Below are positions 1 through 4,854 of a DNA stretch of 9,016 nucleotides, piece by piece; position 1 is the first letter of the stretch, and each line of letters begins with the position of its first letter. Source of the DNA: an uncultured Actinomyces sp. (GTDB lineage: Bacteria; Actinomycetota; Actinomycetes; Actinomycetales; Actinomycetaceae); contig CABKMZ010000080.1 of assembly GCA_902373545.1 (NCBI GenBank), positions 1 through 9,016 of the forward strand. Direction: 5' to 3'. The notes under the pieces were generated by a model that was not told where the DNA came from, did not search any database, and saw only the letters and a program-made list of their open reading frames with translations. Made by a program: the position numbers and the translations under genes.

Positions 1-1465
1 GCTCAGGCGTGGTCGGGGTATCGGGGCCGGGGGCCGGAGCGGAGGGCTCAGGCGTGGTCGGCTGGCCGATCGAGGGGTTCGGAACCTCCGCGACCGTGCA
101 CTTGGTCAGCTCAGCGCGGTACTCCTCGGCCGTCATGTAGCGACCATTCTGACCGGCGCCCTCGAGGGTGACGCCGCCATCCTTTTCGGGGCGAACGGAA
201 GTCTCAGCAGCGATCGAGTCGGCAACGGCATCGAGCTGCGCGTCAATCTCCTCCATGCTCTCGGTCGGCTGCTCATCGGTCACCGACGCGAGGTAGTCAT
301 CGAGAGCCTTCTGGGCTGCATCGACGGCAGCCTGTGCGTCGGCGACGGCCTGGTCGGCGTCAACCGAGGGCTTGTCGTCAACGGGAGCGGGAGCAGGGGT
401 CGTGGGAGCCGCGGCGCCGCTCTTGGCAGGCAGAGTGGAGACATCCACGGGCAGAGCAGAGCCGGGGAGGGCGCCAATCTTCTTCTCCCAGGAGTTGGCG
501 CGCTGCTCATCACCGGATCCGGCAAGGCCGGACACGTAGTTCGTGTTGTCGGAGTTGAAGGCCTTACCGTCGAAGCCGTAGGCCGAGGCGGTATCACCGG
601 TCGTGTGGAAGCGCGACAGGTTCGGCGAGCCACCGGTGACGCCGTAGAACTTCTGCGTGCCGTAGACGCGCGTACCGTCACTGTGCTTGGCAATGTGTAC
701 ACCAACGCCGATGACGTTGGATGCACCGAGCATGTTGCGGTCATGGCCCTGAGAGTTCTTCCACTGGTTGAAGATGTCGGCCGCTGCCTGAGCGGGGGTC
801 TTCGTTCCGCCACCGCTGTAGTCTTCAAGGTGGTTGTAGGCGATGTTCTCAGCGTCGGACATGGTGTCCGCACCGTCGAGAGCGCCCTGCCCCAGGTGCT
901 TGTGCGACTGATCGTGGCTGAAGTCGTTGCTGTCGGACATGTACTTGCTCCACGAGCGAGCATCGGCAGTGACCGTGTCCGACACGACAATCTCGGGCAG
1001 GCCAGCGCTGGCGCGGTAGGCATTCATCTTCTGAACGATGAGGGCCTCGATGATCTTGGCCTGGGTGTCGTAGTCAACCTTGGACCAGTCAACCCAGTCG
1101 AGACCGCGATCAACGGTCGTGTCAGCGGCGGGAGCGTCGCCGACCGAGGGATTGGGCTTCTCGGCGCCCTGCTGAGCAGCCTCAAGCGCGGCCTGCGCGT
1201 CGGCGAGGTCCTGGCGCAGCTGAGCCTCGCGCTCCGGGTCAGCAGTGGTGCCCGTCGAGGTGCCCGAGGCGGCGGCAGCGTACTTCGCGAGCAGCGGGTT
1301 GTACTCGGCGTTGATGCGAGCGTCGGCACCAACGAGGGTGCCGCAGAACGGATCATCGGTGGCGCTGTTTCCCTCAGCCAGGGAGGGGATCACAACGAGG
1401 GACGCTGCGATCGTGGTGGCAGCGAGCACCACCGACGTGTGAGTGCGGGTGAGCTGGAACGACAT
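1..1465 (-). CDS. Secreted CAP-domain (SCP/PR-1-like) protein, 3' end outside window
   Basis: The frame is open from an ATG at 1465 to the left edge (488 residues, no stop). I translated it in full. Residues 1-30 look like a signal peptide: an Arg/His n-region, a hydrophobic stretch VVLAATTIAASLVVIPS, and probable cleavage after SLA. Residues about 73-102 are an Ala/Gln/Glu-rich helix. Residues about 140-275 are a CAP domain: KMNAYRASAG, FSHD (His184), AENIAYN (Glu206), GHDRNMLG (His241), GVGVHI and a terminal TQKFYG. His184, Glu206 and His241 fit the CAP cavity residues. A second Ala-rich helix (about 369-392, ADAQAAVDAAQKALDD) resembles the first. A Pro/Thr/Glu-rich tail begins near 462 and contains a 15-residue repeat. 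Cys41 and Cys456 are the only cysteines visible and could form a disulfide. The protein is probably exported and wall-associated. CAP proteins vary in function, so none is assigned. A wall anchor beyond the window is possible but unseen. Only a weak AGG lies 10 nt before the ATG. Confidence 0.93.
   Translation of the reverse strand, partial: MSFQLTRTHTSVVLAATTIAASLVVIPSLAEGNSATDDPFCGTLVGADARINAEYNPLLAKYAAAASGTSTGTTADPEREAQLRQDLADAQAALEAAQQGAEKPNPSVGDAPAADTTVDRGLDWVDWSKVDYDTQAKIIEALIVQKMNAYRASAGLPEIVVSDTVTADARSWSKYMSDSNDFSHDQSHKHLGQGALDGADTMSDAENIAYNHLEDYSGGGTKTPAQAAADIFNQWKNSQGHDRNMLGASNVIGVGVHIAKHSDGTRVYGTQKFYGVTGGSPNLSRFHTTGDTASAYGFDGKAFNSDNTNYVSGLAGSGDEQRANSWEKKIGALPGSALPVDVSTLPAKSGAAAPTTPAPAPVDDKPSVDADQAVADAQAAVDAAQKALDDYLASVTDEQPTESMEEIDAQLDAVADSIAAETSVRPEKDGGVTLEGAGQNGRYMTAEEYRAELTKCTVAEVPNPSIGQPTTPEPSAPAPGPDTPTTPE
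2..61 (-). repeat. 45-bp-period direct repeat in the Pro/Thr-rich tail of the CAP protein
   Basis: The 16-mer gctcaggcgtggtcgg occurs at 1-16 and again at 46-61, a period of 45 bp or 15 codons. It encodes repeated PTTPE motifs around a PSAPAPGPD spacer. Only the start of the array is visible, and it probably continues past the left edge. Such Pro-rich arrays commonly act as extended linkers across the cell wall; that role is inference here. Confidence 0.7.
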
Positions 1466-1542
1466 TAACTATCGGCCTAACACTATGGAACAGAGACAGG
1501 TAAATCTTTCCATGCGGTTCGCACTATTTCAAGCTTTTTCCA

Positions 1543-1554
1543 GTAATCGATTAC
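1543..1554. promoter_or_regulatory. Perfect 12-bp palindrome (candidate operator)
   Basis: GTAATCGATTAC is a perfect palindrome about 80 nt upstream of the CAP-protein start, inside the AT-rich leader. Its position and symmetry suit a dimeric regulator, but I recognise no specific family motif. Confidence 0.35.
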
Positions 1555-1640
1555 AGGTGATTCGCCGGAATTGCAACGTTTTCTCAGTTTGACAGATTTT
1601 GAACATCCCACATGTCGATACCAAAACGTTATATTTACCG

Positions 1641-1662
1641 TGCGAGACCTTACCGGCTCGCA
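1641..1662. promoter_or_regulatory. 6-bp dyad with 10-bp spacer (candidate operator)
   Basis: TGCGAG and CTCGCA form an inverted repeat separated by 10 bp. On the minus strand it follows directly after TTGACT (1668-1663), which resembles a -35 hexamer, although no acceptable -10 follows at 16-18 nt. It could be a binding site or chance. Confidence 0.25.
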
Positions 1663-1877
1663 AGTCAAACTCTGACCATGGCTACCAATGACAAGTGAAT
1701 CCACACGCACAGTCGGAAGTCGCCAACCCCCGAGCAACAGCAATCAACACAGGGTCCCGATACGCCCACAGAGACTCACCCTTCAACCACAACGCACGAT
1801 AACCACCCACCCCTCCCGCGTGCGAGGGTATCGCCATGACCTCCACCACCCAGGCCCAGTAAGCACCACCGACTGCG

Positions 1878-1885
1878 CACCTCAC
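1878..1885. repeat. Left copy of 8-bp direct repeat (putative target-site duplication)
   Basis: CACCTCAC here matches 2598-2605 exactly and ends immediately before the left terminal inverted repeat. An exact 8-bp repeat abutting both ends is what transposase-made staggered cuts leave behind. Confidence 0.75.
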
Positions 1886-1906
1886 GTGTTATAGGACATC
1901 ACGTGT
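1886..1906 (+). repeat. Left terminal inverted repeat
   Basis: It begins GTGTTATAGGACA, continues TCACGTGT, and pairs with 2577-2597 at 17 of 21 positions. The mismatches are at position 2 and positions 14-16. Its first base directly follows the 8-bp direct repeat. Confidence 0.75.
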
Positions 1907-1950
1907 GGGTCGGTGGTCAGTCCCAGGAGCAGCGGACGAATGTGCTCAGT

Positions 1951-2012
1951 TCAGGGGTGGCCTCATTGGCTCCAGGGGTGGCACCATCGGCCGGACAGGT
2001 GGCTGCTTGGGC
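1951..2012 (+). repeat. Three imperfect 20-21-nt tandem repeats (iteron-like)
   Basis: Units at 1951-1970, 1971-1991 and 1992-2012 share the pattern CAGGGGTGGC followed by a variable stretch ending in GGC; the third unit is the most diverged (ACAGGTGGC). They sit just inside the left terminal repeat, where some transposases have extra binding sites. That role is inference. Confidence 0.5.
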
Positions 2013-2100
2013 CCCTTCATGCGCAGGTTAACCCCACAGGTGGTAGCCCAGGCAGGCCGCCCACACTGCCACCTATCGGGCCCAGCTGCGCAGGAACGGG
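2012..2100. repeat. Fold-back (imperfect long inverted repeat) centred near 2056
   Basis: Two pairs of arms share one centre. The pair 2012-2026 with 2086-2100 matches at 13 of 15 positions, and 2038-2046 with 2066-2074 matches at 8 of 9. The stretches between the arms pair poorly. The wider region also has AGGGGTGG at 1953-1960 facing CCACCCCT at 2142-2149. It could form a cruciform or RNA hairpin. Confidence 0.55.
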
Positions 2101-2179
2101 TTAAGGCGACCAGTAAAAGGGCCCACGCGCACACCAGCCTCCCACCCCTCAGAGGCCAGAGAGCGGGCACCACACAAAA

Positions 2180-2286
2180 GTCGCACGTAATTTCCTTTGG
2201 TCAGTTTTCACTTGCGCCCTGAAACGTTGGAATTGCAACATCACTATTTCAATTCTTCAAAGGTTGACAGGGAAATTACGTGCGAC
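2180..2286. repeat. Perfect 16-bp inverted repeat enclosing 75 bp
   Basis: GTCGCACGTAATTTCC at 2180-2195 has its exact reverse complement at 2271-2286. The 75-bp interior is AT-richer than its surroundings. No direct repeat flanks the arms, so it is not clearly a nested insertion. Alternatives are protein-binding sites or a long hairpin. Confidence 0.65.
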
Positions 2287-2431
2287 ATTGTTCAGCAACC
2301 ACCCACAAGACCTGACCGGACCTGCCCGCACGACGGGCGCCGCAGGAAGCGGCACCCCGCACCCAGAAGCCAGGCACACAGAATCCACACACAGGGCACA
2401 ATGCAGTATTGACAGGAACGAGGCAAACACG

Positions 2432-2589
2432 ACCAACTAAAAAGTGACTTTCCCGCGCGACAAAGCCGAAAAGTCACGCTCCCAGCAACACGATTTGTCC
2501 ATCCTCATAGTTGGTCCCAACCAACTAAAATGCCGACTTTCCCGCACCAGAAAGCCAACAAGTCGCGCTACCAGCAACACGCAGTGTCC
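2432..2589. repeat. Tandem pair of about 70-bp repeats beside the right end
   Basis: Unit A (2432-2500) and unit B (2520-2589) start 88 bp apart and align at about 56 of 70 columns by hand. Shared blocks are ACCAACTAAAA, GACTTTCCCGC, AAAGCC, CCAGCAACACG and TGTCC. Each carries a dyad: GTGACTTT/AAAGTCAC in A (2444-2451, 2470-2477) and CGACTT/AAGTCG in B (2534-2539, 2560-2565). One pair differs in a compensating way (T-A in A, C-G in B). Unit B runs into the right terminal repeat, so unit A may be a duplicated older end. Confidence 0.65.
2508..2527. repeat. 8-bp perfect stem-loop between the tandem repeats
   Basis: TAGTTGGT and ACCAACTA pair perfectly around a CCCA loop. The right arm is the first 8 bases of repeat unit B. 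There is no poly-U tract in the right position, so it is not called a terminator. Confidence 0.5.
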
Positions 2590-2597
2590 TATAACCC
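2577..2597 (-). repeat. Right terminal inverted repeat
   Basis: Read on the minus strand it begins GGGTTATAGGACA and matches the left repeat at 17 of 21 positions. Its outer base directly abuts the second CACCTCAC. Confidence 0.75.
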
Positions 2598-2605
2598 CAC
2601 CTCAC
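2598..2605. repeat. Right copy of 8-bp direct repeat (putative target-site duplication)
   Basis: CACCTCAC is identical to 1878-1885. The bases beyond the repeat differ on the two sides, so the duplication is exactly 8 bp. DNA from here to the tRNA terminator (2606-2721) shows no feature I can support. Confidence 0.75.
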
Positions 2606-2721
2606 CGCAACCAATAACATTGCATGGCGAGCACGTCAGCAACCACGAAGCCGACGAAAATCCGTCCCACACCGAGAGGCAAGCCAAGAAAAAGAAGCCC
2701 GCAGCGGCCTCGTCAATCAAT

Positions 2722-2757
2722 AAAAAAACCGACACTCGCAATCGAGTGTCGGATTTT
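2722..2757 (-). terminator. Intrinsic terminator of tRNA-Ala, bidirectional in form
   Basis: A perfect 10-bp stem (2729-2738 with 2743-2752) encloses a 4-nt loop. On the minus strand it is followed by seven T residues (2728-2722). On the plus strand it is followed by ATTTTT, so it could also stop transcription from the left. The stem begins 9 nt past the tRNA 3' end. Confidence 0.92.
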
Positions 2758-2761
2758 TCGG

Positions 2762-2834
2762 TGGAGCTAGGGGGATTCGAACCCCCGACCTCTTCCATGC
2801 CATGGAAGCGCGCTACCAACTGCGCCATAGCCCC
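2762..2834 (-). tRNA. tRNA-Ala, anticodon GGC
   Basis: The 73-nt cloverleaf folds fully. The acceptor stem GGGGCTA/TAGCTCC contains the G3-U70 wobble pair that is the alanine identity element. The D stem is GCGC/GCGC, the anticodon stem CTTCC/GGAAG holds loop ATGGCAT (anticodon GGC, reading GCC and GCU), and the T stem GGGGG/CCCCC holds loop TTCGAAT. The discriminator is A73. The next bases are CCG, so the CCA tail is not encoded and must be added by tRNA nucleotidyltransferase. It has its own promoter-like sequence and terminator, so it is probably a single-gene transcript. Confidence 0.98.
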
Positions 2835-2867
2835 TTTATTTAGTTCGTCGCCCCGGCGACCTGATAA

Positions 2868-2897
2868 ATAATAGCCAATTCACAGAAGGAAGCGCAA
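2868..2897 (-). promoter_or_regulatory. Likely promoter of tRNA-Ala
   Basis: On the minus strand TTGCGC (2897-2892) is followed after 18 nt by TATTAT (2873-2868), which matches the -10 consensus at five of six positions. The -10 lies 33 nt before the tRNA 5' end. The leader between them contains GTCGCC/GGCGAC (2847-2860), a small GC-rich hairpin that would be removed during 5' processing. Confidence 0.55.
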
Positions 2898-2973
2898 ATC
2901 AAAATCAAGTGTCGCTCATCACATGGAAGAAAATCGTTGAGTTATCGGGGCAAACGAGGCCCCCGGAGGCCAC

Positions 2974-3708
2974 TCAGGCCCCCAGGATGTCCTCGCGGGC
3001 CCCGATATTGTGCGACGCCAGGCGCCAGCCGGTACGCGCAGCACTCTTGGCGGTGGACACGCCAACGGGGACGAGCTCCGACCAATGGCAGTTGTCCACG
3101 CCGCGCAGCCCGTTGAAGTCCGAGGGGTCCAGGCCCAACAGAGAAACGATGCCCCGCGCGATAGCGGAGCCGTGCGAGACGACGATAAGAGAGCGATCAG
3201 CGGGGCACGCGGCCGCCGCCTCGAGGACAGCGTCGCGGAAGCGCTCGCCCACGACCTCGGAGCGCTCGACCTCGGCACCAGCGCACTCTCCGGTGTCCCG
3301 GTACACGCGGTAGGCCTCGGGCTGCTCGCGGGCGATCTCCTCGTAGGTCTTCCCCTCGAAGGTGCCGTAGAAGCGCTCCGTGAGTCTCTCGTCTGGCATG
3401 GGGCCCTCGCAAGGGTATCCGGCGATGTCGAACACGCGCGCGAGGATACGCGCCGTCTCACGCGCGCGTCCCAGGGGCGAGCACACGATGCGCACTCCCC
3501 CATCGTCGTAGCTGCGGTGCGTCTCGGCGGCGATCATGCCGACCTCGGCGCTGGGCTCGCACAGGCGCGAAACCAGCACGCCTGCGGCGCCCGCCGCCTG
3601 GGAGCGCCCTGCATCGTTCAGGGGCTTATCAATACGTCCCTGGAAACGACGCTGCATGTTGAAGTCCGTCTGGCCGTGACGCAGCAGAACGATGCGCGAT
3701 GCGCTCAC
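2974..3708 (-). CDS. Histidine phosphatase (phosphoglycerate mutase-like) family protein
   Basis: This is a 244-residue cytosolic phosphatase or mutase of the histidine phosphatase superfamily. The signature LLRHGQTDFN gives Arg10, the phospho-accepting His11 and Gly12. CSPLGRARETA (76-86) gives the second arginine, Glu111 in LTERFYGTFEG is the likely proton donor, and VVSHGSA gives His179. The GTG start at 3708 overlaps the rsfS stop by 4 nt (GTGA), has GGAG 8 nt upstream, and places the signature at the usual distance from the N-terminus; the open frame continues upstream but overlaps rsfS. In Mycobacterium tuberculosis the gene in this position beside rsfS and nadD is the glucosyl-3-phosphoglycerate phosphatase GpgP. 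That synteny makes a GpgP-like role possible but does not prove it. Glycolytic phosphoglycerate mutase or broad phosphatase activity are alternatives. It is the last gene of the cluster; no convincing terminator follows. Confidence 0.92.
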   Translation of the reverse strand: MSASRIVLLRHGQTDFNMQRRFQGRIDKPLNDAGRSQAAGAAGVLVSRLCEPSAEVGMIAAETHRSYDDGGVRIVCSPLGRARETARILARVFDIAGYPCEGPMPDERLTERFYGTFEGKTYEEIAREQPEAYRVYRDTGECAGAEVERSEVVGERFRDAVLEAAAACPADRSLIVVSHGSAIARGIVSLLGLDPSDFNGLRGVDNCHWSELVPVGVSTAKSAARTGWRLASHNIGAREDILGA

Positions 3709-4130
3709 TGTTCGGACTCCACGCCGTGCGCCGCCGCACGTTCCGCAGCGGCCGCGCGGGCCTCCTCGGTATCGACGTCGATCGACACAGCCGGACAGTC
3801 GCCCCACAGACGCTCGAGCGCGTAGTAGTCGCGTTCCTCGTCGGACAGCACGTGGACGAGCAGCTCCGAGTAGTCCAGCAGGACCCAGGTGCCCTCCGCG
3901 CGCCCCTCGATGTGGGTGGGGCGTCGGCCGTGCTCGGCCCACACGCGGTCCATGATGTCTTCGGCGATGGCGCGCACCTGGCGGTCGGTCGGCGCGGACA
4001 CGACGACAAATGCGTCGGCCAGGGCGAGTTTACTGGTGACGTCGACCAGGACGGGGTTGATGCCCCCGCGGTCGTGTGCGGCGCGAGCGACGAGGGTCGC
4101 CAGCTCGGAGGTAGCGTCGGGAAGGCTCAC
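3705..4130 (-). CDS. rsfS: Ribosomal silencing factor RsfS
   Basis: This 141-residue protein of the RsfS/Iojap (DUF143) family binds ribosomal protein L14 and blocks joining of the 30S and 50S subunits when nutrients are short. Family blocks are visible: DVTSKLALADAFVVVSAPTD (30-49), RQVRAIAEDIMD, then EGTWVLLDYSELLVHVL (79-95), SDEERDYYALERLWGD (96-111). The length is slightly above the usual 105-130 because of an acidic, Ala-rich C-terminal tail (about 120-141). The GTG start at 4130 follows a strong AAGGAG. It lies 13 nt past the nadD stop and its own stop overlaps the phosphatase start, so the three are probably co-translated. A longer upstream frame exists but overlaps nadD in another frame and is not real. 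Confidence 0.95.
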   Translation of the reverse strand: MSLPDATSELATLVARAAHDRGGINPVLVDVTSKLALADAFVVVSAPTDRQVRAIAEDIMDRVWAEHGRRPTHIEGRAEGTWVLLDYSELLVHVLSDEERDYYALERLWGDCPAVSIDVDTEEARAAAAERAAAHGVESEQ

Positions 4131-4134
4131 TGTT

Positions 4135-4140
4135 CTCCTT
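4135..4140 (-). promoter_or_regulatory. Ribosome-binding site of rsfS
   Basis: AAGGAG lies 4 nt upstream of the GTG at 4130. It decides the rsfS start over the longer open frame, which extends back to 4544. Confidence 0.85.
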
Positions 4141-4143
4141 GTG

Positions 4144-4854
4144 TTAGGACCGGTAGAGTCCGTACTTGTTGATGTATTGGACGACGCCGTCGGGCACGAG
4201 GTACCACACGGGCTTGCCCTCCTCGACGCGCGATCGGCAGTCGGTGGAAGAGATCGCCATGGCGGGGACCTCCAGCAGCGATACGGACTCGTGCGGCAGG
4301 CCGGGGTCCGACAGGTTGTGCCCGGGGCGCGTGACGCCGATGAAGTGTGCCTGCTCGAAGAGCTTGTCGGCGTCCTTCCACTGCGCGATCTGCGCCAGCG
4401 CGTCGGCGCCGGTGATGAAGTAGAAGTCCGAGTCGGGGTACTCCTCCGACAGGTCGGCCAGGGTATCGATCGTGTAGGTCGTGCCGCCTCGGTCGATATC
4501 GACGCGCGACACCGCGAAACGCGGGTTCGACGCGGTGGCGACAACGGTCATGAGATAGCGGTGTTCGGCCGCTGTCACGCGCCGCCCGGCTTTGAAGGGC
4601 TGCATGGCGGCCGGTACGAACACGACCTGGTCGAGGCCGAACACGTCCATGACCTCGGAGGCTGCGACGAGGTGGCCGTGGTGGATCGGGTCGAAGGTAC
4701 CGCCCATGATGCCGATCGCCCGACGCCTGCGCAGGGCGCGCGGCGGGTGCTGGGGCAGCGCCGGTGCGGCGGTCACACCCGCGGTCGCTTCCGTGGTCTT
4801 TTCGATCGCTTCTGTGCCCGAGGCCTGGGCCAGTTCGTGCTCCTGCGTGCTCAC
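4144..4854 (-). CDS. nadD: Nicotinate-nucleotide adenylyltransferase NadD
   Basis: NadD transfers AMP from ATP to nicotinate mononucleotide, making deamido-NAD in NAD synthesis. The catalytic motif [12 protein letters not shown] (51-62) contains the nucleotidyltransferase HxGH (His59-His61 region). Further family motifs are [14 protein letters not shown] (119-132), FITGADAL (147-154) and [11 protein letters not shown] (200-210), the last normally ISST-x-[IL]-R, with Cys206 here. From the GTG at 4854 the protein has 236 residues, including about 44 Ala/Pro/Glu-rich residues before the fold, which is longer than most relatives. That start overlaps the proA stop (GTGA) and has GAAGGA about 11 nt upstream. 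A GTG at 4776 (Val27) is an alternative start. The function is certain; the start is less so. Confidence 0.95.
   Translation of the reverse strand: MSTQEHELAQASGTEAIEKTTEATAGVTAAPALPQHPPRALRRRRAIGIMGGTFDPIHHGHLVAASEVMDVFGLDQVVFVPAAMQPFKAGRRVTAAEHRYLMTVVATASNPRFAVSRVDIDRGGTTYTIDTLADLSEEYPDSDFYFITGADALAQIAQWKDADKLFEQAHFIGVTRPGHNLSDPGLPHESVSLLEVPAMAISSTDCRSRVEEGKPVWYLVPDGVVQYINKYGLYRS

Larger units (their letters stand above)
1466..1885. other. Leader/upstream region of the CAP gene; no gene supported
   Basis: These 420 bp lie between the CAP-gene start and the left end of the putative inserted element. The part nearest the gene (about 1500-1640) is clearly AT-richer than the coding regions. 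It holds two dyad-symmetric sites (1543-1554 and 1641-1662). A TATAAC hexamer reads toward the gene at 1633-1628, but I find no matching -35 at normal spacing, so no promoter is called. A 67-codon minus-strand open frame (1885-1682) and a 68-codon plus-strand frame overlap here. Neither has a recognisable product or a ribosome-binding site, and neither is called. Confidence 0.6.
1886..2597. mobile_element. Putative 712-bp non-autonomous (MITE-like) insertion element
   Basis: The ends are imperfect inverted repeats: 1886-1906 and the complement of 2597-2577 match at 17 of 21 positions, with an 11-base identical core GTTATAGGACA and an identical CGTGT. Exact 8-bp CACCTCAC direct repeats flank both ends. 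The interior holds 21-nt tandem repeats, a fold-back centred near 2056, a perfect 16-bp inverted repeat, and a tandem repeat pair next to the right end. The longest open frame inside is about 105 codons and resembles no transposase, so mobilisation would need a related transposase elsewhere in the genome. Families known to make 8-bp duplications include IS256, ISL3, IS6, IS66 and IS1595; I cannot assign this end sequence to one of them. It interrupts only intergenic DNA. That it was mobile is inferred from the end structure. Confidence 0.72.

Noticed and set aside
280..1356. Two minus-strand open frames (280-1023 and 1024-1356) in the same region as the CAP gene
   Set aside because: They are in a different frame from the CAP protein, are Ser/Thr/Arg/Pro-rich and lack any domain. 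The CAP frame has a signal peptide and conserved residues, and is open to the window edge.
1466..1700. Riboswitch (for example c-di-AMP ydaO type) upstream of the CAP gene
   Set aside because: Such switches precede some actinobacterial wall-protein genes, but I could not find the conserved core sequences in this leader.
1682..1885. 67-codon minus-strand frame starting GTG, with T-ending codons unlike the core genes
   Set aside because: The composition is odd and might be a decayed gene fragment, but there is no ribosome-binding site or recognisable product, and its start lies in the target duplication. A protein search finding a longer homologue would revive it.
1883..1906. Two CACGTG palindromes 17 bp apart as regulator sites
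   Set aside because: The first straddles the junction of the 8-bp direct repeat and the element end, and the second is within the terminal repeat, so the spacing is explained by the insertion.
1905..2222. 105-codon plus-strand frame inside the putative element, considered as a transposase remnant
   Set aside because: No DDE, HUH or helix-turn-helix-like pattern is visible, and the tandem 21-nt repeats explain its repetitive composition.
2432..2589. CRISPR array
   Set aside because: There are only two diverged long units with no regular short repeat-spacer pattern and no cas genes.
2530..2871. Plus-strand open frame of 113 codons containing an ELGGFEPPTSSMPW-like stretch
   Set aside because: That peptide is the antisense translation of the tRNA-Ala gene, a common false annotation. 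The frame also crosses the terminator and the right end of the inserted element.
2935..2985. GC-rich hairpin around the stop of the histidine phosphatase gene, considered as the cluster terminator
   Set aside because: A 7-bp stem with one G-U pair can be drawn, but it overlaps the stop codon and no T-tract follows.
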